5,869 nt of DNA, taken from NCBI GenBank assembly GCA_013696065.1, contig JACCZJ010000240.1, forward strand, positions 1-5,869, written 5' to 3'. The stretch is from Nocardioidaceae bacterium. GTDB lineage: Bacteria > Actinomycetota > Actinomycetes > Propionibacteriales > Nocardioidaceae. The notes under the pieces were generated by a model. That model was not told the origin of the DNA. It saw only the letters and a list, made by a program, of their open reading frames with translations, and did not search any database. Both the position numbers and the translations under genes were made by a program. Positions 1 through 5,664 of this stretch are shown here, in pieces. Numbering within the stretch: position 1 is the first letter of the stretch; the number at the start of each line of letters is the position of its first letter.

Positions 1-19
1 CGAGGAGCCGGTGCCATGA
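1..19 (+). CDS. 3' end of an upstream gene, possibly the ABC ATP-binding subunit (partial)
   Basis: One frame is open from the window edge and ends at a TGA at 17-19 that overlaps the ATG of the permease gene (ATGA, 4-nt overlap). The visible residues are only E-E-P-V-P-stop. This overlap is typical of translationally coupled ABC transporter genes, where the ATP-binding subunit precedes an ABC-2 permease. The identity is inferred from context alone; five residues cannot identify a protein, and the overlap could be chance. Confidence 0.3.
2..7 (+). promoter_or_regulatory. Ribosome binding site of the ABC-2 permease gene
   Basis: GAGGAG lies 8 nt before the ATG at 16. It is a good Shine-Dalgarno match and supports that start. 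It sits inside the presumed end of the upstream gene, as expected for coupled translation. Confidence 0.6.
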
Positions 20-960
20 GATTGCTCAAGGTCGAGTTGCTGCGCCTGTTCAGCCGGCGAGCCGTCGTCGTCTTGATGTTGCTTTGCGCGCTCGGTGTCG
101 GGGCGATCGCTGCGGGAACGATCTATAACGCGCGCCCAATGTCCACAGCCGAGCTTGCCACCGCCGAACTGCGAGCCGACGAGTTCAACCGCGAACCCTG
201 GGTGTCGCGTGAGCTGGAACGCTGCGCCAGGCGGGGTGACTCACAGGCGTTGTGCGAACGCCAAATCCTCACCCAACCCGAAGATCTGGTGAGCCGACGC
301 CCCCTCGACCCGAGTGATTGGAAGGTGTGGCTCCTCTCGATGGCGGCGCTGGTCTCCGCGGTCGGTGTGCTCATCGGGGCAACCTTCATCGGCGCCGACT
401 ATGCGTCGGCCTCACTCACCACTCAGCTGCTCTTCCAGCCCAGCCGGCTCAAGGTGTGGGGCGCCAAGGTTGGGGCTCTGCTGGTCGGTGTCGGCGCCTT
501 TGCCCTCATCACCCTCTCGGCAGCCAACGGCGCCCTCTGGCTTGCCATCAAAGCGTGGAGCCCACCCATACCCCCGGGCATCGCAGGCGATTGGGCGGCC
601 GGAGCTGGTCGGTCTCTAGCCTTCGCTGCTCTCGCCAGCCTGGCGGGGTATGCCATCGTGGTGCTTGCCCGCCATACCTCCGCAGCACTCGGGCTCATTG
701 CGGTCTACGCGCTCGTCGTGGAGACGGCTGTGCGCGCGATCTGGCGCGGATCGGAGCGGTGGCTGCCGTCCAACCACTTCATCGCCTGGGTTTGGGGCAG
801 GTGGAAGACAAGGACCTTCGGCGGATGCGACTTCGAGGGCCGGTGCCGAGAGGTGGTCACGAAGTTCGACCTGGCCGGAGCCGCTCTCTATCTCGGCTTG
901 ATCGGGCTAGCCGTGGTCATGCTGTCGCTGCTGGTGTTCCGAAGACGAGACGTGGCGTGA
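16..960 (+). CDS. ABC-2 type transporter permease subunit
   Basis: This 314-residue integral membrane protein is the likely transmembrane half of an ABC exporter, with the ATPase encoded by another gene. About six hydrophobic segments are visible, near residues 16-36, 105-127, 150-175, 200-219, 222-240 and 286-307. The segment after TM2 (about 126-151: GADYASASLTTQLLFQ, then PSR and AK) matches the cytoplasmic coupling region of ABC-2/NatB-like permeases, whose usual form is G-E/D-Y-x-x-G-T-L-x-x-x-L...R...K. The positive C-terminus (FRRRDVA) fits a cytoplasmic end. Two large loops (37-104 and 241-285) fall on the outside in this topology, and each contains two cysteines (70/80 and 271/277). 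The substrate cannot be inferred. The start is supported by GAGGAG at 2-7 and by the ATGA overlap with the preceding frame. The lipA start is only 27 nt downstream. Confidence 0.85.
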   Translation: MRLLKVELLRLFSRRAVVVLMLLCALGVGAIAAGTIYNARPMSTAELATAELRADEFNREPWVSRELERCARRGDSQALCERQILTQPEDLVSRRPLDPSDWKVWLLSMAALVSAVGVLIGATFIGADYASASLTTQLLFQPSRLKVWGAKVGALLVGVGAFALITLSAANGALWLAIKAWSPPIPPGIAGDWAAGAGRSLAFAALASLAGYAIVVLARHTSAALGLIAVYALVVETAVRAIWRGSERWLPSNHFIAWVWGRWKTRTFGGCDFEGRCREVVTKFDLAGAALYLGLIGLAVVMLSLLVFRRRDVA

Positions 961-974
961 TCCACCCCACCGCG

Positions 975-990
975 TAGGCTGGGCACCGTG
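975..990 (+). promoter_or_regulatory. Candidate -10 box and leaderless start of lipA
   Basis: TAGGCT at 975-980 matches the actinobacterial -10 consensus TAnnnT. It is followed by exactly 7 nt (GGGCACC) and then the GTG start of lipA at 988. Transcription would therefore begin at or next to the start codon. There is no Shine-Dalgarno sequence in the 27-nt gap, which agrees with a leaderless mRNA. No clear -35 element is visible. The transcription start is inferred, not measured. Confidence 0.55.
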
Positions 991-1929
991 ACCATTGCGC
1001 CTGAGGGTCGGAAGATGTTGCGCCTCGAGGTGCGCAACGCCGAGACGCCCATCGAAAAGAAACCGTCCTGGATCAAGACGCGCGCCAAGATGGGGCCGGA
1101 GTACCGCCAGCTCCAGGAGCTGGTCAAGAGCGAGGGCCTGCACACGGTCTGCCAGGAGGCGGGGTGTCCCAACATCTTCGAGTGTTGGGAGGACCGCGAG
1201 GCGACGTTCCTGATCGGCGGGGATCAGTGCACCCGTCGCTGCGACTTTTGCCAGATCGACACCGGCAAACCTGAGGACCTCGACGTCGGTGAGCCGATGC
1301 GGGTGGCCGAGTCGGTCCGCTCCATGCAGCTTCGTTATGCCACCGTCACGGGCGTATGTCGAGATGACCTGGCCGACGAAGGCGCCTGGCTCTATGCCGA
1401 GACGATCCGCAAGATCCACGAGCTCAACCCCGGAGTCGGGGTGGAGATGCTCGCACCCGACTTCAGCGGCAACCCTGAATTTCTGACGCAGCTGTTCGAC
1501 GCGGCGCCGGAGGTGTTCGCGCACAACATCGAGACCGTGCCGCGCATCTTCCGGCGCATCCGCCCAGGTTTTCGCTATGAACGCTCTCTCGAGGTCATCA
1601 CGCTGGCTCGACAAACTGGGCTCGTCACCAAGTCGAATTTGATCCTCGGCATGGGTGAGACCCGAGCAGAGGTCAGTGAGACTCTGCGAGAGCTCCATGA
1701 GGCGGGCACCGACCTCATCACCATCACCCAATACCTGCGTCCGTCGCTGCGGCATCACCCCATCGAGCGTTGGGTCAAGCCTGAGGAGTTCGTCGAGCTC
1801 CGCGACGAAGCTCTAGCGCTCGGCTTTGCTGGTGCGATGAGCGGCCCGATGGTCAGATCGTCATACCGCGCCGGTCGGCTCTATCAGCAGGCACTCGAGT
1901 CTCGGCGACTCAGCGAGGCCACAGTCTGA
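988..1929 (+). CDS. lipA: Lipoyl synthase (radical SAM)
   Basis: LipA inserts two sulfur atoms at C6 and C8 of protein-bound octanoyl groups, making the lipoyl cofactor of the E2 and GcvH proteins. The 313-residue length is normal for actinobacterial LipA. The auxiliary [4Fe-4S] cluster motif CX4CX5C is at Cys55, Cys60 and Cys66. The radical-SAM motif CX3CX2C (CTRRCDFC) is at Cys81, Cys85 and Cys88. The conserved ATVTGV-RDDL stretch is at 118-128, and the C-terminal RSSYRAG, whose serine ligates the auxiliary cluster, begins at 290. The GTG start is chosen because the following residues (MTIAPEGRKMLRLEVRNAETPIE) match the conserved actinobacterial N-terminus; an internal ATG at 1015 would lose it. 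Small oddities are Cys124 where Ala or another small residue is usual, and Leu254 in RPSLRHHP where Pro or Lys is usual. An ABC permease, not lipB, lies directly upstream. Confidence 0.98.
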   Translation: MTIAPEGRKMLRLEVRNAETPIEKKPSWIKTRAKMGPEYRQLQELVKSEGLHTVCQEAGCPNIFECWEDREATFLIGGDQCTRRCDFCQIDTGKPEDLDVGEPMRVAESVRSMQLRYATVTGVCRDDLADEGAWLYAETIRKIHELNPGVGVEMLAPDFSGNPEFLTQLFDAAPEVFAHNIETVPRIFRRIRPGFRYERSLEVITLARQTGLVTKSNLILGMGETRAEVSETLRELHEAGTDLITITQYLRPSLRHHPIERWVKPEEFVELRDEALALGFAGAMSGPMVRSSYRAGRLYQQALESRRLSEATV

Positions 1930-2004
1930 ACCAAGTGGCGCGTCGACAACTCGGTCAGCCATTCTCCGCAAAACCCCATCAGCACACGAAGAGAGCAGCA
2001 ACTC

Positions 2005-2712
2005 ATGGCCAAGGTCCCCTCCGCCGAAAAGAAACCGGGCGCGTTCAGCAAGCTCATCTCGGCATACAAGATCACCAAGCAGAACGACAAGTACGTCGGG
2101 TTGATCTGCTTTGCCTGGTTCCTGGGCGTTGGCCTCGTCGTCGGTGCACTCGTGTGGCTGATCCTCGGACGGAATCTTGGCAGCACGATCGCGGCGTGTC
2201 TCGTCGGCATCCCCGCTGGTCTGCTGGCTGCTGTTGTCGTCTTCGGCAAAAGAGCGGAAAAGTCGGCCTACGCCCAGATCGAGGGACGACCAGGTGCCGC
2301 AGCGGCCGCTCTGGGCGTGCTGCGCCGAGGCTGGACCGTGCAGACAGCGGTAGCCGTCACCAAGAACCAAGATCTCGTCCATCGGGTGGTGGGTCGGCCC
2401 GGTGTGATCCTCATCGGCGAAGGCAACCCAGCTAGGGTCAGACACCTCCTTGGCGTGGAGAAGAAGAAGCACGCCAGGGTGGTCGGCGCGGCGCCGATCC
2501 ACGACGTCGTCGTCGGTGAAGACTCCGGCTCGGTGCCGGTCAAAGAGCTCTCGAAGCACGTGATGAAGCTGCCTAAGAAGATCCAGCCCGCCGAGGTCAC
2601 CGACCTCTTGCAACGACTCAAGGCACTCGACGCCATGCGTCCGCAGCTTCCGGTGCCCAAGGGGCCGATGCCCAACACCAAGCAGGCGCGTCAGTCGATG
2701 CGTGGGCGGTGA
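2005..2712 (+). CDS. DUF4191 family two-TM membrane protein
   Basis: This 235-residue protein belongs to an actinobacterial family of unknown function that commonly follows lipA. The N-terminus is short and basic (residues 1-30). Two transmembrane segments follow, at about 31-54 (VGLICFAWFLGVGLVVGALV) and 60-80, joined by a short turn. The rest (81-235) is a soluble, mostly cytoplasmic domain rich in Lys and Arg, containing RRGWTVQTAVAVTKNQDLVHRVVGRPGV at about 107-134, cited here in outline as a W-containing strand region followed by the GRPGVILIGEG segment (130-140). The C-terminus is basic (KQARQSMRGR). The ATG start has a GAGAG ribosome-binding-like sequence at 1991-1995 with a 9-nt spacer. 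It lies 75 nt after lipA with no terminator visible between them, so cotranscription is plausible. Family assignment is from remembered sequence pattern; no enzymatic motif is visible. Confidence 0.85.
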   Translation: MAKVPSAEKKPGAFSKLISAYKITKQNDKYVGLICFAWFLGVGLVVGALVWLILGRNLGSTIAACLVGIPAGLLAAVVVFGKRAEKSAYAQIEGRPGAAAAALGVLRRGWTVQTAVAVTKNQDLVHRVVGRPGVILIGEGNPARVRHLLGVEKKKHARVVGAAPIHDVVVGEDSGSVPVKELSKHVMKLPKKIQPAEVTDLLQRLKALDAMRPQLPVPKGPMPNTKQARQSMRGR

Positions 2713-2781
2713 CGCGTCCGTGGCGGCGATGGGGTCCATGGGGTCGAGACCATAAGTAGGCATAGACGTCCGAGCGTCGCC
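2713..2781 (+). promoter_or_regulatory. Gap upstream of the FAD-DUF1365-SDR cassette, candidate control region
   Basis: This 69-nt gap separates DUF4191 from the cassette. It holds an 8-bp perfect palindrome GACGCGTC (2711-2718), a 9-bp tandem direct repeat (2729-2745) and then the only A/T-enriched stretch in the gap (CATAAGTAGGCATAGA, 2751-2766), which could contain a -10 element. No rho-independent terminator for the upstream operon is seen. The FAD reading frame is open through the whole gap from 2713. Promoter function is inferred from position and base composition only. Confidence 0.3.
2729..2745 (+). repeat. Short tandem direct repeat, ATGGGGTC x2
   Basis: ATGGGGTC occurs at 2729-2736 and again at 2738-2745, a period of 9 bp. 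The second copy supplies GGGG at 2740-2743, which is 8 nt before an in-frame ATA codon at 2752 and could act as a weak ribosome binding site. It may also be simple slippage duplication or part of an operator. Confidence 0.6.
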
Positions 2782-4020
2782 GTGGTCGGAGGGGGTGTTT
2801 CGGGTTTGACTGCTGCCTTCTTGTTGAGGCAGACCCATGACCTCACTGTCTTCGAAAGAGAGCCGCGTCTTGGCGGACACGCTCACACCCATGAGGTGAG
2901 TGTGGGTGGGTCTATCGCGAGTGTCGACTCAGGCTTCATCGTGCTGAATGACCGGACCTATCCCCTACTGCGTCGGCTCTTCGAAGAGCTGAGTGTGAGG
3001 ATCCGTCCCACCGAGATGAGCATGGGGATCGCCTGCGACGGCTGTGGCCTGCAGTACGTCGGAGGGCGCGGGGCAGCCGGGCTTTTCGCTCAGCCGCGGC
3101 GGGTCGTTGACCCGACGTTCTGGCGGCTCCTGCGCAGCGTTCGGCGTTTCCAGGCTCTCGCGCTGGGTCATCTCAAGGCTGAGCCTGACTCACTCGAGAC
3201 TTATGGTGAGTTCTTGGAGCGGCATCGGTTTCGCCGGCACTTCGTGGCGCATTACGCCTTGCCGGTGGTGTCATGCGTCTGGTCGAGCGGTCACCGAGAC
3301 TCGCTCGACTACCCCGCTGCCTACCTGTTTGCGTTCCTGTCACACCACGGCTTCCTCGCCGCCCGCGATGCACCCCAATGGTTCGTCGTGGAGGGCGGCT
3401 CGCGCTCGTATGTCGACCAGCTCCAAGACAGGCTGGCCGACGTACGCACGTCTTCACCTGTCACGACAGCCAGGCGGGCTTCCGACGGGGTCGTCGTCGA
3501 ACATGGCGACGCCGGCCGGTTCGAGGCTGACAGGGTCGTCATCGCGGCCCACGCCGACGAGGCACTCGCTCTGCTCGCCGACCCCTCCCAAGCAGAACGC
3601 GACGTGCTCGGCGCCTTCCGCTACTCCACAAACGCCACTCAACTCCACCGAGACGACTCAGTGCTGCCCCTTCGCACGCCAGCGCGGGCCAGCTGGAACT
3701 TCCGGCTCAACTCGTGCGACCAGCACACAGACACGGTGCAGGTCAGCTATTGGATGAATCGCCTCCAGCACCAGCCCGAACAGCATCCCCTCGTCGTGAC
3801 GCTCAACGGCGCTGACCAGGTCGACCCTCTGTCGGTGATCGCCGAGATGACCTACACGCATCCGCTGTTCACCCCTGGCTCGCTGGCCGCCCAGCGTCGC
3901 CTCGGCGAGCTCAATACCGACCGGACCGCCTACGCCGGCGCCTATCACGGCTGGGGTTTCCACGAGGATGGTTGCCGATCAGGGGTTGCGGCGGCTGAAC
4001 ACTTCGGAGGCACCTGGTGA
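2782..4020 (+). CDS. FAD/NAD(P)-binding oxidoreductase, COG2907-like amine-oxidase fold
   Basis: This is a flavoprotein of the family usually annotated NAD/FAD-binding protein or amine oxidase, often encoded next to DUF1365; the substrate is probably a lipid acyl chain (inference). The dinucleotide-binding GGGVSG is at residues 3-8, the ribose-binding Glu at about 25 (FEREPRLGGHAHT), and GGH at 31-33 as in COG2907. SWNF is at 304-307, YWMNRLQ at 323-329, and the C-terminal FAD motif YAGAYHGWGFHEDGCRSG is at 384-401. These are family-typical. The length (412) is near the family norm.

The start is doubtful. GTG 2782 is the first conventional start, but it begins inside the first Rossmann strand and has no ribosome binding site. 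The in-frame upstream codons encode HRRPSVA, a normal-looking strand, and an ATA at 2752 would give (M)SRHRRPSVAVVGGG. The stop lies in the first unit of a 24-bp tandem repeat. Confidence 0.88.
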   Translation: MVGGGVSGLTAAFLLRQTHDLTVFEREPRLGGHAHTHEVSVGGSIASVDSGFIVLNDRTYPLLRRLFEELSVRIRPTEMSMGIACDGCGLQYVGGRGAAGLFAQPRRVVDPTFWRLLRSVRRFQALALGHLKAEPDSLETYGEFLERHRFRRHFVAHYALPVVSCVWSSGHRDSLDYPAAYLFAFLSHHGFLAARDAPQWFVVEGGSRSYVDQLQDRLADVRTSSPVTTARRASDGVVVEHGDAGRFEADRVVIAAHADEALALLADPSQAERDVLGAFRYSTNATQLHRDDSVLPLRTPARASWNFRLNSCDQHTDTVQVSYWMNRLQHQPEQHPLVVTLNGADQVDPLSVIAEMTYTHPLFTPGSLAAQRRLGELNTDRTAYAGAYHGWGFHEDGCRSGVAAAEHFGGTW

Positions 4021-4072
4021 CACTTTTTGGCAGGCAGCTCGTGACACTTTCCGGGAAGCAGCTGGTGACACT
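4017..4072 (+). repeat. 24-bp imperfect tandem repeat between the FAD and DUF1365 genes
   Basis: Units begin with GTGACACT at 4017, 4041 and 4065, so the period is exactly 24 bp. Units 1 (4017-4040) and 2 (4041-4064) match at 19 of 24 positions; unit 3 is only the first 8 bp. The tail of the FAD gene (3999-4016, ending GGCACCTG) resembles the second part of a unit (GGCAGCTC, AGCAGCTG). The unit includes the FAD stop codon, so TGA recurs in the same frame at 4018, 4042 and 4066. Unit 2 also holds small palindromes (TTCCGGGAA-like and CAGCTG). Possible origins are local duplication of the gene's 3' end, or an array of protein-binding sites upstream of DUF1365. Confidence 0.85.
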
Positions 4073-4077
4073 GCGGC

Positions 4078-4081
4078 GAGG
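4078..4081 (+). promoter_or_regulatory. Ribosome binding site deciding the DUF1365 start
   Basis: GAGG is 6 nt before GTG 4088. It supports this GTG over the ATG at 3968, which would add 40 residues, overlap the FAD gene by 53 nt and translate the tandem repeat. Confidence 0.55.
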
Positions 4082-4087
4082 CGCCCG

Positions 4088-4879
4088 GTGAGCGTCGCGA
4101 AGACGGAGATCGTGGTTCCGTCGCTGGTCAAGGGCGAGGTGCATCATGCGCGCTTCCATCCGATCAAGCACTCGTTTCGATATCGGGCGCACCAGTGGCT
4201 CGTCGACGTCGACTCGCCCGACATCGCACCGCGAGCACTCCGGGCGTGGGTGTCCTTCCAGGCGCGCGACCACGTCGGACCCACGGGCAGCACTCACGAA
4301 GCGGCTGAGACGAAGGGGCAATCGGCTGGTGGGACCCTCGGTGGGAACGTGCGCGCATTCATCGCGGCGCAGGGAGTCTCGTGGAGCGCCCACCGTGTGA
4401 TCATGCTGGCCAACGCGCGAACATTCGGCTACGTCTTCGATCCGCTTTCGGTGTTCTGGTCGTATGCCGCCGACGGCACCCTCGAAGGAGTGCTCGCTGA
4501 GGTTCACAACACCCACGGAGAGCGACACGGCTACGTGATCGCGGTCGACGACCGGGGAGCGGGTCGAGCCGACAAGGCCTTCTATGTGTCACCGTTCTTT
4601 GCGGTTTTCGGCGACTATCAGCTCAAGTTCGTGCTCGCTGGTGACAAGGTAGGGGCGTTCGTCACGCTCACTCAAGATGATCGTGTGGTGTTCACGGGGT
4701 CGTTCACCGGCAGGGCGGTGCCCGTTAATGCCCGGCGCATCGTGGCGGTCGGCCTGACCCAACCACTCATGCCGCAACGGGTGGCGGCGCTGATCAGGCT
4801 GCATGGCGTCTGGTTGTGGATCCGGCGTCTCCCCGTCATACGACATCAAACTCACACCGAGCAGAAAGGGTCTCGATGA
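4088..4879 (+). CDS. DUF1365 family protein
   Basis: A 263-residue member of DUF1365, a family with no established biochemical activity whose genes are repeatedly linked to COG2907 flavoproteins and CFA-synthase-like methyltransferases, suggesting a role in membrane lipid modification (inference). Family landmarks in order: HARFHPIKHSFRYRAHQWLVDVD at about 20-42, cited as H-x-R-x-x-P-x-x-H-x-F-x-Y followed by an acidic D-V-D; RTFGYVFDPLSVFW at 111-124; EVHNTHGERHGYV at 138-150; KAFYVSPFFAVFGDYQLKF at 163-181; and the basic aromatic C-terminus (LIRLHGVWLWIRRLP, 235-249). The H-F-G-D-P-like segment is altered: after RDHVGP (60-65) there is a Thr/Gly/Ser/Glu-rich stretch to about residue 85 before NVRAFI, looking like a roughly 10-20 residue insertion. 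The GTG start has GAGG upstream and places the conserved region about 20 residues in, as usual. The stop overlaps the SDR start (ATGA), implying coupled translation. Confidence 0.88.
   Translation: MSVAKTEIVVPSLVKGEVHHARFHPIKHSFRYRAHQWLVDVDSPDIAPRALRAWVSFQARDHVGPTGSTHEAAETKGQSAGGTLGGNVRAFIAAQGVSWSAHRVIMLANARTFGYVFDPLSVFWSYAADGTLEGVLAEVHNTHGERHGYVIAVDDRGAGRADKAFYVSPFFAVFGDYQLKFVLAGDKVGAFVTLTQDDRVVFTGSFTGRAVPVNARRIVAVGLTQPLMPQRVAALIRLHGVWLWIRRLPVIRHQTHTEQKGSR
4865..4870 (+). promoter_or_regulatory. Ribosome binding site of the SDR gene
   Basis: AAAGGG lies 5 nt before ATG 4876 and within the last codons of the DUF1365 gene. It supports this ATG over an in-frame GTG-type start at 4816 that would add 20 residues inside the DUF1365 coding region. 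Confidence 0.6.
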
Positions 4880-5631
4880 CCACATCCTTGACCGGCGCCC
4901 GCGTCTGGATCACCGGAGCCTCTAGCGGTATCGGTGCGGCGCTCGCCAACGAGCTGGCTGACCGCGGCGCCCGAGTCGCGATCTCGGCTCGGCGGATCGA
5001 GCGTCTCCACGAGGTGTCGGGCGGTCGGATGAAGGCCGTGCCGCTCGATGTTACCGACCACGAGGCGGTCCTCGCCGCCGCGGAAGACGTGCGCGCCGAG
5101 TTCGGTGACATCGACTACGCCATCTTCAACGCTGGCTCGTGGACGCAGACCAAGATCGGTTCATGGGACGCGGAGGCGTTCCGCACCCAGGTGGAAGTCA
5201 ATCTGCTCGGCACTAACTCCGGAATCGCCGCGGTGCTGCCCCGCATGCTCGAGCGCGACGCCGGCACGATCGTCATCGTGTCGTCCGTCGCCGGATATCG
5301 AGGCATTCCCAGTGCAGAGGCGTACGGAGCCACGAAGGCGGCGCTGCTCAACCTGGCTGAGAGCATGCGGGCCGACCTCGCGCCCACTGGTGTCCAGGTG
5401 CAGTGGGTGTCACCCGGCTTCGTGCGGACCGAGCTGACCGAGGCCAACGACTTCCCCATGCCGTTCATGATCGAAGCCGACAAGGCGGCATCCACCATCG
5501 CCGACAACTTGGGCAGTGGGCGACCTGAGGTGGTCTTCCCGTTGCCGATGGCGGTGAGTATGAAGCTCTTGCGTCTCGTGCCGCAGCGCCTCTGGACCCA
5601 CATTTGGCGCCGCCAGTCCAGCCTCCGCTGA
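4876..5631 (+). CDS. Short-chain dehydrogenase/reductase (SDR), classical type
   Basis: A 251-residue NAD(P)-dependent oxidoreductase of the classical SDR size. The cofactor motif TGASSGIG is at 13-20 and NAG at 85-87. Asn109 (VEVNLLG), Ser137, Tyr150 and Lys154 (YGATK) form the expected catalytic set, with Ser 13 residues before Tyr. PG is at 180-181. The basic pair after strand 2 (SARR, Arg39-Arg40) favours NADP(H) over NAD(H) (inference). The C-terminus FPLPMAVSMKLLRLVPQRLW (221-240) is hydrophobic with basic residues and could associate with membrane, resembling SDRs of lipid-related clusters. The ATG start has AAAGGG 5 nt upstream and overlaps the DUF1365 stop by ATGA, so both are probably made from one mRNA. 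The substrate is unknown; an oxidised lipid or fatty-acyl intermediate made with the flavoprotein is a reasonable guess. A paired terminator follows 33 nt after the stop. Confidence 0.93.
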   Translation: MTTSLTGARVWITGASSGIGAALANELADRGARVAISARRIERLHEVSGGRMKAVPLDVTDHEAVLAAAEDVRAEFGDIDYAIFNAGSWTQTKIGSWDAEAFRTQVEVNLLGTNSGIAAVLPRMLERDAGTIVIVSSVAGYRGIPSAEAYGATKAALLNLAESMRADLAPTGVQVQWVSPGFVRTELTEANDFPMPFMIEADKAASTIADNLGSGRPEVVFPLPMAVSMKLLRLVPQRLWTHIWRRQSSLR

Positions 5632-5664
5632 CCCCACCTCCCTCCGCGCCCTCCGTGCCGTAAA

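Noticed and set aside
318..977. Plus-strand frame of 219 codons inside the ABC permease gene
   Set aside because: It has an Arg/Gly/His-rich composition without membrane segments or motifs, whereas the overlapping permease frame has six hydrophobic helices and the ABC-2 coupling motif.
907..1758. Long minus-strand open frame (283 codons) opposite lipA
   Set aside because: lipA on the plus strand carries all catalytic motifs; the reverse frame mirrors its codon bias and has no ribosome binding site or family motif.
1930..2004. Terminator or riboswitch between lipA and DUF4191
   Set aside because: The 75-nt gap shows no stem-loop beyond a short GTCGAC palindrome and no known RNA motif.
1861..2892. 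Long minus-strand open frame (343 codons) opposite DUF4191 and the lipA end
   Set aside because: It is antisense to a convincing DUF4191 gene, has no recognisable domain, and is low-complexity in His, Arg and Asp as expected from the reverse of GC-rich codons.
4017..4072. CRISPR array
   Set aside because: The units are directly adjacent without unique spacers, fewer than three are complete, and no cas genes are present.
3968..4087. ATG 3968 as DUF1365 start
   Set aside because: It would overlap the FAD gene by 53 nt and translate the tandem repeat into 40 extra residues outside the family's conserved region; GTG 4088 has its own GAGG ribosome binding site.
3911..4528. Minus-strand frame with repeated S-V-T-S-C-type octapeptides
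   Set aside because: The peptide repeat is only the reverse translation of the 24-bp DNA repeat; the remainder is antisense to the FAD and DUF1365 genes and has no known domain.
4816..4875. Upstream start for the SDR gene
   Set aside because: The extra 20 residues are inside DUF1365 coding sequence and precede the normal SDR N-terminus; ATG 4876 has AAAGGG at ideal spacing and an ATGA overlap.
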